Source of the DNA: Akkermansiaceae bacterium UBA956
Lineage (GTDB): Bacteria > Verrucomicrobiota > Verrucomicrobiia > Verrucomicrobiales > Akkermansiaceae
Reading direction: 5' to 3'
DNA length: 64,000 nt
Assembly: GCA_002293145.1 (NCBI GenBank)
Contig: DBCO01000027.1
Location: 62,001-126,000 of the forward strand
Shown here: one piece after another, positions 43,537-52,781 of the stretch
How the letters are laid out: every line of letters starts with the position of its first letter
Numbering within the stretch: position 1 is the first letter of the stretch
The notes under the pieces: generated by a model
Seen by the model: only the letters and a program-made list of their open reading frames with translations
What the model was told of the DNA's origin: nothing
The model's database searches: none
Translations under genes and position numbers: made by a program

Positions 43537-44333
43537 GTTCACTTACTGCCACAGATCGTAAACTACTTGAAAGCTTGTTCGATATGTCAGGCGGATACGT
43601 GTTGGATTTTGGTAATCGAACTTTCGAAGAATTTGTTTCCAAATCCGTGGAATTGGATATTCATGAAAGTAGATTTTCGATCTTGGGCACTTCAAAAGCA
43701 AACAAGCTTCGCGTTTTATGGAAGCTTGAACCAGATCACATAGTGGGCAAACTCCTATCTGATCTGATCGCCCATGTAGGAACAATTCGCACCAGATCTG
43801 ATGAGGCAGATGTTGCCAAAATTCAAAAATGCAAAGAAATTGCTTCACGGCTTCTTGCTGGAGGCCCTCTGCTGAATCCGCTTAAAAGGCATGCAGATCA
43901 TCTGGATGCAAAATATCTAGCTGAACAGGTTCGACGCATGGAAGCTGCCATCGAAACTGATCCTAGCCTAGCGATTGGCACGGCGAAGGAGTTGATTGAA
44001 ACCTGCTGCAAAACTATCCTAGCCGAGCGCGGCGTAACCATTTCAGGCACACCTGATGTGCCAACACTGACTAAGACCACACTCAAGGAACTGAATCTCG
44101 TGCCCGATGGAATTGACGAAAGCACCCGTGGTGCCGATGTCATCAAACGCCTCCTCAGTAACCTCGGCACCATCGGCAACGGCCTCGCAGAACTGCGCGG
44201 TCTTTATGGTACAGGTCACGGTAAACATGGAAATGCCTCAGGTCTAACAGCACGTCACGCAAAGCTAGCTGTGGGTGCAGCAGCAACCTTGGCAACATTT
44301 CTTTTCGAAACCCACGAGCAAACAAAAAAATGA
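43533..44333 (+). CDS. Abortive infection C-terminal domain (Abi_C) protein
   Basis: 266 residues, 4-nt overlaps with hsdS before and the CD-NTase gene after. The C-terminal 140 residues match the Abi_C domain: LAIGTAKELIETCCKTILAE, TTLKELNLVPDGIDES, LRGLYGTGHGKHG and RHAKLAVGAAATLATFLFET. The N-terminal 130 residues have no clear known domain. Abi_C proteins are found in phage-defence loci, but their biochemical role is not known. Because of the overlaps, it may be a functional part of the CBASS or of the restriction system rather than a passenger. It is conserved in length and shows no damage. Confidence 0.85.
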   Translation: MSSLTATDRKLLESLFDMSGGYVLDFGNRTFEEFVSKSVELDIHESRFSILGTSKANKLRVLWKLEPDHIVGKLLSDLIAHVGTIRTRSDEADVAKIQKCKEIASRLLAGGPLLNPLKRHADHLDAKYLAEQVRRMEAAIETDPSLAIGTAKELIETCCKTILAERGVTISGTPDVPTLTKTTLKELNLVPDGIDESTRGADVIKRLLSNLGTIGNGLAELRGLYGTGHGKHGNASGLTARHAKLAVGAAATLATFLFETHEQTKK

Positions 44334-45232
44334 ATATCTCAGAAGACAATTTCATTGCTTGGTCAAAAGGACCATCCGATACAGAAACGACGAAATGCGA
44401 AAACGCTGAGAATGCCGTACGTAAAGCGATTAAAGCAAACTCCGACTTGCAGAATCTGGACATCAAGGTTTTTGCCCAAGGATCTTATAAATCCAGAACG
44501 AATATCAGACTGGATAGCGATGTCGACATATGCGTATGTTGCTACGAATCATTTTTTGGAGACTACCCAAATAACACCACAAGTGATAGTTTTGGTCACA
44601 CATCAGCTACACTCAAATACTCCGACTTCAAAGATATGGTTGAGTCGGCTTTGAAATCCTACTTCGGTAAGGACGGCGTAACACGTGGTAACAAAGCCTT
44701 CGATATTCATGCAAACTCCTACCGAATCGATGCTGATGTCGTTCCGACATTCGAGCATCGTCGATATACTGGAGAGACAAATTCTGATGGCACTGATTAT
44801 TATCTATCGGGAGTTGGCTTGAAGCCTGATAAAGGTGATCTAATTAAAAACTGGCCTGATCAACACTATAATAATGGCATATCCAGAAATTCAGAAACCG
44901 GTCGCAATTATAAACGTGTGATTCGCATCCTGAAACGTCTTCGAAACAAAATGCAGGAAGATAAAATTCCAGAGGCTTCGAACATAGCATCGTTTCTTAT
45001 CGAGTGCCTAGTCTGGAATGCAGATGTGGTCGCATTTGAACAAAAAACATACACTGCGATTGCGCGCCATATTATTGCAGACCTCTATAATCGAACTAGA
45101 AAAGACGAAGATTGCAGCGAATGGGGTGAGGTTAATGAACTTAAATACCTTTTCCGTAATTTACAGCCTTGGACCCGTCAACAGGCTAACAACTTCCTTC
45201 ACGCTGCTTGGAACTACATCGGATACAAATGA
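44330..45232 (+). CDS. CBASS CD-NTase (cGAS/DncV-like nucleotidyltransferase)
   Basis: 300 residues. The nucleotidyltransferase core shows AQGSYKSRTN (GS at 51-52), DSDVDICV (D64, D66) and YRIDADVVPT (D134/D136), the three-acid site of CD-NTases. After phage infection such enzymes make cyclic oligonucleotides that switch on an effector. The next gene, overlapping by ATGA, encodes a two-helix plus beta-barrel protein like the Cap15 effector, so these two form a minimal (type I) CBASS. No Cap2/Cap3 or HORMA/TRIP13 genes are present. The clade and second-messenger product cannot be told by eye. Confidence 0.9.
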   Translation: MNISEDNFIAWSKGPSDTETTKCENAENAVRKAIKANSDLQNLDIKVFAQGSYKSRTNIRLDSDVDICVCCYESFFGDYPNNTTSDSFGHTSATLKYSDFKDMVESALKSYFGKDGVTRGNKAFDIHANSYRIDADVVPTFEHRRYTGETNSDGTDYYLSGVGLKPDKGDLIKNWPDQHYNNGISRNSETGRNYKRVIRILKRLRNKMQEDKIPEASNIASFLIECLVWNADVVAFEQKTYTAIARHIIADLYNRTRKDEDCSEWGEVNELKYLFRNLQPWTRQQANNFLHAAWNYIGYK

Positions 45233-45876
45233 AAAACATCAAAATCAGACCCTTCGCTTTCTTTTTATTCGCAATTTTTGCCCTTTGCTTCATCGGCTTG
45301 GCGCTTGCGACAGGAGCATCTGTGAAAGATGTAGGTAGCGCCATCAAACTTGCTTACAAAACAGTTCCGATCATCATTTTGATCTGGGCGGGTTTTGTCG
45401 GCTTTGCGTGGAAGTGGCGTGTATTCAAAGGTTGGTTAGTTCCATTTCCGGATCTCGACGGGACCTGGCAGGGTACAATCCAGACGACTTGGAAGGATGC
45501 GGAAGGGAACACGCCAGGCCCGATTCCAGTCATCCTCACGATTAAGCAGACATTCGGGCGTGTGAGTTGCGTGATGCGCACCGCTGAAATGAGCAGCTGG
45601 AGTTACTTGGCGGACTTTTGGCTCGATACGGATGAACAAATTAGAAAACTAGGTTATTCCTACACCAGCTCTCCGGGACTGCGGGTTCAGGATCGGAGTG
45701 CCGCACACGATGGGACCTTGGTCTTGGAAATCATTGGTGATCCCGTTACTAAATTGAAGGGCATCTATTGGACGACTAGGAAAACCACCGGCGACGTTGT
45801 CTTGACGAAACGTTGCAGTGAGCGACTCGACGATTTTCCCGAAGATCTAGGAGCTCATCCTATGCACGGAAAGTAA
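45229..45876 (+). CDS. Cap15-like CBASS effector (membrane helices plus beta-barrel)
   Basis: 215 residues from ATG at 45229, overlapping the CD-NTase stop. Two membrane helices, FAFFLFAIFALCFIGLALAT at residues 9-28 and TVPIIILIWAGFVGFAW at about 46-62, are followed from about residue 72 by a beta-rich domain (PDLDGTWQGTIQ, GRVSCVMRTAEMSSWSYLA, LKGIYWTTRKTTGDVVLTKR). This fits the SMODS-associated 2TM-beta/Cap15 family (PF18153-like), in which cyclic-nucleotide binding to the barrel triggers oligomerisation and inner-membrane damage. The assignment rests on layout and short motifs. Confidence 0.83.
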   Translation: MKNIKIRPFAFFLFAIFALCFIGLALATGASVKDVGSAIKLAYKTVPIIILIWAGFVGFAWKWRVFKGWLVPFPDLDGTWQGTIQTTWKDAEGNTPGPIPVILTIKQTFGRVSCVMRTAEMSSWSYLADFWLDTDEQIRKLGYSYTSSPGLRVQDRSAAHDGTLVLEIIGDPVTKLKGIYWTTRKTTGDVVLTKRCSERLDDFPEDLGAHPMHGK

Positions 45877-45888
45877 TCTCTTATTATC

Positions 45889-47970
45889 ATGAAAGCACAA
45901 GACCTCCAATTCACCCAACTGCTCGAAGGCTCGAAGCAGTTCATTATTCCGATCTTCCAACGCACCTACAGCTGGGAAATCAGCCATTGCGAGCAGCTTT
46001 GGAACGATGTAGTTCGCGTAGGCGGCAATCCTGATTTAAACAGTCACTTCATAGGCTCTGCCGTTTACATTCCCGAGCAAGACACCAGCGCGGCGATCTC
46101 CCGATGGTTAGTGATTGATGGGCAACAGCGCATAACCACCATGACGCTCTTGCTTCTGAGTCTCATGCGCAAGCTGAAAGCAGATGATATCGATGATCCA
46201 GTATCGGCAGAGCAGATTGCAGACTACTACCTCCGTAATCGTTATGGCAAGGGCGACTTAAGCTACAAGTTGCTTCTCACGAAAACAGACAAAGATACCC
46301 TCATTGCATTGTTAGAAGGAAAGGAACCGCAGGAACCGATTTCCTCGCGGATTGATGAGAATTTCAAATTTTTCTGTGAACAAATGGCGACCGCAGATGT
46401 GAGAATCGTCTATCAGGGCATCCAGAAACTCATGATCGTCGATGTGCGCCTTCAACAAGGTTTGGACAATCCGCAAATGATCTTTGAGAGCATGAACTCG
46501 ACTGGAAAGGCGCTCACCCAGGCGGACCTAATCCGGAACTACGTATTGATGGGATTGCCTCATGAATTGCAAACACGCCTCTACACGGACTACTGGCGGC
46601 CTATGGAAATTGAATTTGGAGCTGAGAATTACAACAATCACTTCGATGAGTTCATGCGCTTTTTCCTCGTGATTCACATGAGAAGCTACCAGATCCGTCG
46701 CGGCGATGTTTATCATGAATTCAAGTCCTATTCACTCAAGCATGAGGTAGAACCGCTACTGGCATCATTGCGTGACTATGCCAGCTACTATTGTGCGATC
46801 GCAATCGGAAAAGACAAAGATGAGAATCTTGCTCAGGTGTTTCATGACATCCGCGAATTACGCGCCGATGTCTGTTATCCGTTTTTGATGGAAGTGTATG
46901 CGGATTACAAACTTCAGCGACTCAGCAAGCAAGAGTTCATAGAGATTGTGTTGATGGTAGAAAGTTACGTGTTCCGGAGGGCTGTGTGCGAAATCCCCAC
47001 TCACTCCCAAAGGCAGACATTCGCTACGTTCAATCGCCATTTGAAAAAAGACCGCTATCTCGAAAGCGTGAAAGCAGCCTTTCTGCTTCTTCCTTCCTAT
47101 CGCCGATTTCCACTGGATGATGAGTTTGAGCGTCAACTCAAGGTGCGTAATCTTTATCAATTCAACCGGCGCTCCTACTGGTTGAGACGCTTTGAAAACC
47201 ATGGTCGTAAAGAGAGAGTCATGGTGCAAGATTACACCATCGAGCACATCATGCCACAGAATGAGAACTTAAACACCGAATGGCAAACCGACTTGGGAGA
47301 TGACTGGAAACGCGTTCAAGCACAATATCTGCACACCTTGGGCAACCTTACTCTTACAGGGTATAACACGGAGTATAGTGATCGCTCTTTCAGAGAAAAA
47401 CGCGATATGGGAGGAGGATTCCGTCACAGTCCTTTGCGTCTCAATGAAGGCCTGGGCAGTTGTGAAATCTGGAATGAAAATCAAATCGAAAAGCGTGCTT
47501 CATTGCTCGCGCAAAAGGCCATCAAAGTATGGGAATTGCCAAATCTGCCACCGGATTTCCTGGATGCCTACCGTAATGAGGGTAAAGAAGTTTCAGAATA
47601 CACACTAGCGGACCATCCTTTCCTTGCTGCTGGCATCACCCGTGAATTGTTCGATGAACTATGCATTGAAGTGCAAAAGCTAGATGAATGCGTGCGGATG
47701 GTCATACTGAAACTCTACATTGCCTTTAAGGCGGAAACAAATTTCGTGGATGTAGTGCCACAGTCAAAGCGATTGAGAATCAGCTTGAATATCAATTTCC
47801 AAGACTTGGACGATCCCCGCAAACTCAGCAGAGACGTCACCGGCATTGGACGATGGGGAAATGGGAACACCGAGGTTCTTTTCGATAAAAAGGAAGACCT
47901 TCCCTACATTATGGGCTTAGTTCGGCAGGCTCTGGAGCGCCAACTCGGAGACGAAGGCAGCGAACTTTAA
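45889..47970 (+). CDS. GmrSD-type DUF262/DUF1524 nuclease
   Basis: 693 residues, 12 bp after the Cap15-like gene. The DUF262 (GmrS-like) domain has FIIPIFQRTYSWEI at about residues 18-31 and VIDGQQRITTMTL at about 81-93, the nucleotide-using ParB-like motif. The DUF1524 domain has the HNH-like TIEHIMPQ at about 450 and TLGNLTLTGYN. A C-terminal DUF5655-like part (KRLRISLNINFQDLDDP, GNTEVLFDKKEDLPYI) follows. GmrSD enzymes are type IV restriction systems that cut phage DNA with modified (for example glucosylated) cytosines. Here it sits within the type I restriction operon. Confidence 0.9.
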   Translation: MKAQDLQFTQLLEGSKQFIIPIFQRTYSWEISHCEQLWNDVVRVGGNPDLNSHFIGSAVYIPEQDTSAAISRWLVIDGQQRITTMTLLLLSLMRKLKADDIDDPVSAEQIADYYLRNRYGKGDLSYKLLLTKTDKDTLIALLEGKEPQEPISSRIDENFKFFCEQMATADVRIVYQGIQKLMIVDVRLQQGLDNPQMIFESMNSTGKALTQADLIRNYVLMGLPHELQTRLYTDYWRPMEIEFGAENYNNHFDEFMRFFLVIHMRSYQIRRGDVYHEFKSYSLKHEVEPLLASLRDYASYYCAIAIGKDKDENLAQVFHDIRELRADVCYPFLMEVYADYKLQRLSKQEFIEIVLMVESYVFRRAVCEIPTHSQRQTFATFNRHLKKDRYLESVKAAFLLLPSYRRFPLDDEFERQLKVRNLYQFNRRSYWLRRFENHGRKERVMVQDYTIEHIMPQNENLNTEWQTDLGDDWKRVQAQYLHTLGNLTLTGYNTEYSDRSFREKRDMGGGFRHSPLRLNEGLGSCEIWNENQIEKRASLLAQKAIKVWELPNLPPDFLDAYRNEGKEVSEYTLADHPFLAAGITRELFDELCIEVQKLDECVRMVILKLYIAFKAETNFVDVVPQSKRLRISLNINFQDLDDPRKLSRDVTGIGRWGNGNTEVLFDKKEDLPYIMGLVRQALERQLGDEGSEL

Positions 47971-48009
47971 TCACAAAAGAAAGCCTAACAATTCATACAA
48001 GGACCCGTG

Positions 48010-51000
48010 ATGAGCACCAAGAACACACCCACACAAATCCGCCTCGACGAGCGTGAGCACGTTGAGAAACCCTTGCTGGATCAGCTCGCAGGTTTGAAGT
48101 GGGAAATTCTCGATCTTGATGCCAAGCAGCATCCTAGCGACTCACATCGCAGTAATTACACCGAGGTGGTGATGTTTCCGGTCTTGCGCGAGCAGTTGAT
48201 GGTGATCAACCCGTGGCTGGAGGAAGATCAGGTGGATGAAGTGGTGAAACAACTCACGGCAAATTTCCCAAGCACCAACTTACTGCAAAACAATCGGCAT
48301 GTGTTCACTCAGTTGTTAGAAAACACCAGTGTCAGTGAGAACCGAAAGACGGGAGAGAAAAGCCCAACCGTGCAATTCATCGACTTCAAACACCGCGACA
48401 ACAATCGATTCATCGCCGTCTGCCAATGCAAAATCCGCATCCTCGGCAGTGAGCGCCACATCATCCCCGACATTGTCTTATTTCTCAACGGGTTGCCGGT
48501 GGTAGTGATCGAGTGCAAGTCGCCAAAGGTTACGGACCCGCTGCATGATGCCATCGAGCAATTGCTGCGCTACAGCGAGCAGCGCGGCTCAAAAGGAGAA
48601 GGAAGCGCTCCCTTGTTCTACTACAATCAATTCGTAATCACCACCTGTCGCCACGAAGCAAAATTCGGCACCATCACCACGCATGCCGAAAAGCATTTCT
48701 ACCGTTGGTCCGACCCCTACCCGCGCTCACTCAATGATCTGGAGCACGGCAGTAGTGGACCCAATGACCAGCAGCGCTTGATCGCGGGAATGCTGGACAG
48801 AGATAACCTTCTCGATCTCATTCGCACATTCACCATCTTCAGCACCAACTCCAAAGGCGAAATGATCAAAGTGGTAGCACGCTACCAACAGTTCCGCGCT
48901 GTGAAGCTGGCAGTCAAGCAATTGCTCAACGGCAAGAATCCCCGTGAACGCAGTGGCATCATTTGGCATACGCAGGGTTCAGGAAAATCGCTCACCATGA
49001 TGTTTATGGTGAGGGAGATGTATCGCCATTCGTCGCTCTCGAAATGGAAGATCGTATTCATCACAGACCGCACCCAATTGGAACAGCAATTGGCAGAAAC
49101 CAGCCAAAGCATCGGTTTCACCGTTAAAGCAGCCGACAGCATCAAGACCCTAAAAGAATTACTGAGAAGTGATGCCTCCGATTTGGTCATGGCGATGATC
49201 CACAAATTCCGTGAGACTGATCTAACGGAGACTTTCCCTGAACTGAATGCCAGCCACCACATCCTCATCATGACGGATGAGGCACATCGTTCTCAGTATT
49301 CGCGGCTCGCCGCCAATCTAGACAAAGGCATCCCCCACGCCACACGCATTGGATACACAGGAACTCCTATCGACAAAACGGAACGTGTCTTCGGAGATTA
49401 CATCGATAAATACACCATGCGCCAAGCCATCGCTGATGGAGTGACGCTAGAAATCGTCTACGAGGGCAGAACCCATAACGCTGAGGTGCCAGACAAAATC
49501 GGCATGGATCTAAAATTCGCTGATGTCTTCAGCGAATACAATCTCCAGCAGCGATTGGAAATCCTAGGTCACGGTTCACGCACTGCTTATTTGGAAGCGG
49601 ATTCGACGATCAAAGCCAAAGCAAAAGACATGGTGGAGCATTATCTCACCCATGTCTTTCCAAACGGCTACAAAGCGCAAATCGTTGCGACCTCTCGCGA
49701 GGCCGCAGTGCGCTACAAAAAACACGTAGATGCGGCGGTCGTTGAAGCGATCCAAGCATTCAAAAAATCGAACCCCTTGCAGGTAAGTATTGAAGAATTG
49801 CAAAAGCTCAAATGCGATGTGGTGATTTCTGGAAAGCATAACGATCTGATGCATCTGACTCCTTTTACCAATCCGGCGAAGCATGAGACTACGATCAAAA
49901 GCTTTAAAACGCCATTTGGCAAGGAAGTGGACGGCATCAATGGGGACATCGGAATCGTCATTGTCAAAAGCATGTTATTAACGGGATTCGATGCCCCTGT
50001 AGAGCAAGTGATGTATCTTGACAAAATCATCGTCGACCACGGTCTGCTACAAGCCATCGCCCGCGTCAATCGCGTAGGCGGAGAGACGAAAGATAAAGGA
50101 TTTGTTGTCGACTATGTCGGCATCGGCCATCACCTAAAAAAGGCACTCGATAGCTATGACGAGCGGGAACAGAAAGAAGTTCAAAGCGCGCTAAGTTTTC
50201 CCGAAGAGGAACTGCGGGAACTCAAAGCCAGTCATGATGCCGTATTAGCCTTGCTTAAGAAACACGGCCTCACCGACCTCACTGATGTCGACGCCTTTTT
50301 CGATGTATTCTATGATGAGGATTTGCGATTCGAATTCATGAATCTTTTCAAAAAGTTCACCAAAGCCTTGAATCTCGTCTTCCCCGCCAAGGAGGCTCTT
50401 GGCTACATGAATGACTACAATAAATTGGTGGCTATCAATGAAATGGCAGCAAAACATTTTCGTGATGAGAGACTGAGTATGAAAGGCATCCCGCCCAAGT
50501 TACGCGTCATCACGGATGCATTTCTCGAGTCGCGCGGTATTGATGTCAAGGTTCCACCGATATCCATTCTCGATGAAGATTTTCAGAAAGAAGTAAAAAA
50601 GCATGATAGGAATAAGACCAAAGCAGCCGAGATCGAGCATGCCATTCGTCATCATATCAGTGTAAACCTGAACGATGACCCTGAACTACAAGTATCATTC
50701 GCCGAAGCACTGAGGATCATTTTAGAGGAGTTCGCTGATAACTGGCGAAAAATCTATGAGGAGCTAGAGAAGCTGCGCCAACGGATCGCCAACGTTGCCA
50801 AAGAGCCAACCTATGGACTGCATCTCAAGAAACAAATGCCATTCTTCCGTCTGCTTCGATCGGAGATTTTTGGTGAACCGTCAACCGAGGATGACGACAT
50901 GCTAAAAGTAGCTTCGGTAGAAGTTGTCTATGGCATGAAAGAAGAGGAAAGAATCAGCAAACTTGTTTCACTAACGCAAGAACTTCACGGCGAGATAGAA

Positions 51001-51192
51001 CGAGAACTCAAACTGATCGGCTTCTGGGAAAGCATATCGGCGAGAAAGAAACTAGAATCTGATCTGCAGAAAATCTTGCTACAGGCACACTACATCAAAT
51101 TACCAGGGATCGCCTTAAAAAGAAAACACATCATCAGCCGCTTGATGGAGATCGCAGAGAACAATAACGACACCATTCTATACGCTGAATGA
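48010..51192 (+). CDS. hsdR: Type I restriction subunit R (motor and nuclease)
   Basis: 1060 residues from ATG at 48010; AAGGA at 47999-48003 supports this start, with a GTG at 48007 as alternative. The N-terminal PD-(D/E)XK nuclease is visible as IIPDIVLFLNGLPVVVIECKSP (D and E-x-K) near residues 150-175. Helicase motifs are Walker A WHTQGSGKSLTMMF at about 318-332, DEAHRSQYSRLA near 422 and RIGYTGTPI. A long helical C-terminal domain (after about residue 700) ends the chain. HsdR translocates DNA and cuts far from the HsdS target. A short spacer of about 36 nt separates it from the GmrSD-type gene. Full length for the family. Confidence 0.95.
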   Translation: MSTKNTPTQIRLDEREHVEKPLLDQLAGLKWEILDLDAKQHPSDSHRSNYTEVVMFPVLREQLMVINPWLEEDQVDEVVKQLTANFPSTNLLQNNRHVFTQLLENTSVSENRKTGEKSPTVQFIDFKHRDNNRFIAVCQCKIRILGSERHIIPDIVLFLNGLPVVVIECKSPKVTDPLHDAIEQLLRYSEQRGSKGEGSAPLFYYNQFVITTCRHEAKFGTITTHAEKHFYRWSDPYPRSLNDLEHGSSGPNDQQRLIAGMLDRDNLLDLIRTFTIFSTNSKGEMIKVVARYQQFRAVKLAVKQLLNGKNPRERSGIIWHTQGSGKSLTMMFMVREMYRHSSLSKWKIVFITDRTQLEQQLAETSQSIGFTVKAADSIKTLKELLRSDASDLVMAMIHKFRETDLTETFPELNASHHILIMTDEAHRSQYSRLAANLDKGIPHATRIGYTGTPIDKTERVFGDYIDKYTMRQAIADGVTLEIVYEGRTHNAEVPDKIGMDLKFADVFSEYNLQQRLEILGHGSRTAYLEADSTIKAKAKDMVEHYLTHVFPNGYKAQIVATSREAAVRYKKHVDAAVVEAIQAFKKSNPLQVSIEELQKLKCDVVISGKHNDLMHLTPFTNPAKHETTIKSFKTPFGKEVDGINGDIGIVIVKSMLLTGFDAPVEQVMYLDKIIVDHGLLQAIARVNRVGGETKDKGFVVDYVGIGHHLKKALDSYDEREQKEVQSALSFPEEELRELKASHDAVLALLKKHGLTDLTDVDAFFDVFYDEDLRFEFMNLFKKFTKALNLVFPAKEALGYMNDYNKLVAINEMAAKHFRDERLSMKGIPPKLRVITDAFLESRGIDVKVPPISILDEDFQKEVKKHDRNKTKAAEIEHAIRHHISVNLNDDPELQVSFAEALRIILEEFADNWRKIYEELEKLRQRIANVAKEPTYGLHLKKQMPFFRLLRSEIFGEPSTEDDDMLKVASVEVVYGMKEEERISKLVSLTQELHGEIERELKLIGFWESISARKKLESDLQKILLQAHYIKLPGIALKRKHIISRLMEIAENNNDTILYAE

Positions 51193-51875
51193 CAAATCTC
51201 TCATACCAAGTCGTCCGTTCTTCCAAGAGAAAAAAACTCACTATCACGGTAGAGAGAGACTGCACCATCGTCGTTCATGCGCCGACCATCACAAGCGACG
51301 AAATGATCGAAAAAATCGTCGCATCGAAACGACAGTGGATTCTCGAAAAAATCAATCACCCGCAGAAATACACACCTCGTCCACCAGCACCGGGCAAGGA
51401 AGTAGTAAACGGTGAGTCAGCTTTATACCTGGGTCGTGAATACCGCATAGAGATCGACACTACAGGCATCGAATCGATTCAGTTTGCGCGCCATTTCCTC
51501 ATCCCGTCTGGGAATCAGCAAGACCAGCGCAACATGCTAAAAGAATGGTATATTACTCAGGCCAAAGAAACCATTTTACCACGCGTTGATCGTTTTGCAC
51601 GGGAACTCGGCGTCTCTGTAGCCTTGGTAAAAATCGTGGACAACCGCTATCGTTGGGGCTCCTGCACGGTAAATGACAACGTCAACTTCAATTGGCGTCT
51701 CATCAAAGCGCCCATGTTTGTGATCGAATACGTCATTTACCATGAGCTAGCGCATTTATTAGAAGCGAATCATACACCCAGATTTTGGAATATCATTCGC
51801 GCTAAAATCCCCACGGCAGACAAAGCCAAAAACTGGCTCAAAGATCACGGACAATTGCTCGAAGAAGAACTGTAG
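51189..51875 (+). CDS. YgjP-like zinc metallopeptidase (DUF45) coupled to hsdR
   Basis: 228 residues overlapping hsdR by 4 nt. The DUF45 core is RWGSCTVNDNVNFNWRLIKA followed by YVIYHELAHLLEANHTPRFW; the HELAH zinc motif is at about residues 184-188 with the third ligand H in NHTPRFW. Members are commonly found after hsdR in type I loci. They may process proteins of the defence system or host, but their target is unknown. Confidence 0.92.
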   Translation: MTNLSYQVVRSSKRKKLTITVERDCTIVVHAPTITSDEMIEKIVASKRQWILEKINHPQKYTPRPPAPGKEVVNGESALYLGREYRIEIDTTGIESIQFARHFLIPSGNQQDQRNMLKEWYITQAKETILPRVDRFARELGVSVALVKIVDNRYRWGSCTVNDNVNFNWRLIKAPMFVIEYVIYHELAHLLEANHTPRFWNIIRAKIPTADKAKNWLKDHGQLLEEEL

Positions 51876-51951
51876 AAATTCAGTTTATCGTAAGCGCCGA
51901 GAACTTCCTACTTTCCCCACACGGGGAAAAGTTGTAGAAATGATCCCCGTT

Positions 51952-52368
51952 ATGAAAAATGTTCGCAATTTAGCATTCGTGGGCTTGGTATGCATGGCTT
52001 CAGTGTTGGCGGAAGATTCGGAAAAAGATCCGATCGATGTGGCACTGGAAGCCGCGATGGAAAAGGATTATTCGACCGCGGGCATGGTGCAGGCACTGTC
52101 GAAGGCCGAAGAACAGTGGGACAAGAAACTCAACACCACCTACCAATCACTCAAAAAGCACATGAAGCCCGATGAGTGGGCCGATCTCGTCGCGGCCCAA
52201 CGCTCTTGGATCGCCGATCGCAATGCGCAAACGAAATCACTCGAAAGCCCCCACGAAAAAATGGAGCGCACGATGTGGATTCCGATCCACGCGGAAATGC
52301 GCATGGCCATCACCAAGCAACGCGCTCAGTTTCTCGAAGGCATGCTGCACAACATCGCGATGAAATGA
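51952..52368 (+). CDS. Exported LprI-like / DUF1311 protein
   Basis: 138 residues from ATG at 51952, which begins a signal peptide (NLAFVGLVCMASVLAED); an ATG at 51940 would add four residues. The mature part matches the LprI N-terminal domain: STAGMVQALSKAEEQWDKKL, NTTYQSLKKHM and AAQRSWIADRNAQ. LprI-like proteins are periplasmic and in some bacteria inhibit lysozyme; this role is inferred by family only. It is monocistronic, just downstream of the defence island. Confidence 0.8.
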   Translation: MKNVRNLAFVGLVCMASVLAEDSEKDPIDVALEAAMEKDYSTAGMVQALSKAEEQWDKKLNTTYQSLKKHMKPDEWADLVAAQRSWIADRNAQTKSLESPHEKMERTMWIPIHAEMRMAITKQRAQFLEGMLHNIAMK

Positions 52369-52382
52369 TTGCCGCTAAAAGA

Positions 52383-52781
52383 TCAGAACGGGACATCGTC
52401 ATCATCGAAATCTGACTCATTGCGCAAGTCTGCTGGCGAAGGCTCGGCACTGCGCGAAGCCGCTGGAGCAGAACCACCAGCGGCAGCTCGACGAGGAGCG
52501 GGTGACGCACCATCTCCACTACCTGCTTGAAGCTTCCAGCAAGCGAGATTGACGTAATACTTTCCGTTGTATTCGTTGCCGCGCACGTCAAAACTCACTG
52601 TAACGTCTTGGCCGACGCTAAATTGATCGAGCACCGTGCATTTATCCTTCACGACCTCAAATTTGATGTCCTGAGGGTATTTGTCATGTGCCGAGGTAAG
52701 CACAAACTCTCGTTTGGTAAATCCACTTGCGAACGATTGCGTTTCCCCAATCCACTTTACGCTGCCTTGCATCTCATACAT
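52383..52781 (-). CDS. DUF3127 protein with SSB-like acidic C-terminal tip
   Basis: 132 residues. Residues 1-85 form the DUF3127 domain (SVKWIGETQSFASGFTKREFV, DVTVSFDVRGNEYNGKYYVN), a small OB-like beta domain. A Gly/Ala/Pro/Ser-rich linker (about residues 88-118) leads to the end SDFDDDDVPF. This is almost the same as the protein-interaction tip of bacterial single-stranded DNA-binding protein (DFDDDIPF in E. coli). DUF3127 is of unknown function, but the tail suggests it docks onto SSB partners such as RecQ, RecO, PriA or exonuclease I. It lies convergent to the LprI-like gene and divergent from trxB. Confidence 0.85.
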   Translation of the reverse strand: MYEMQGSVKWIGETQSFASGFTKREFVLTSAHDKYPQDIKFEVVKDKCTVLDQFSVGQDVTVSFDVRGNEYNGKYYVNLACWKLQAGSGDGASPAPRRAAAGGSAPAASRSAEPSPADLRNESDFDDDDVPF

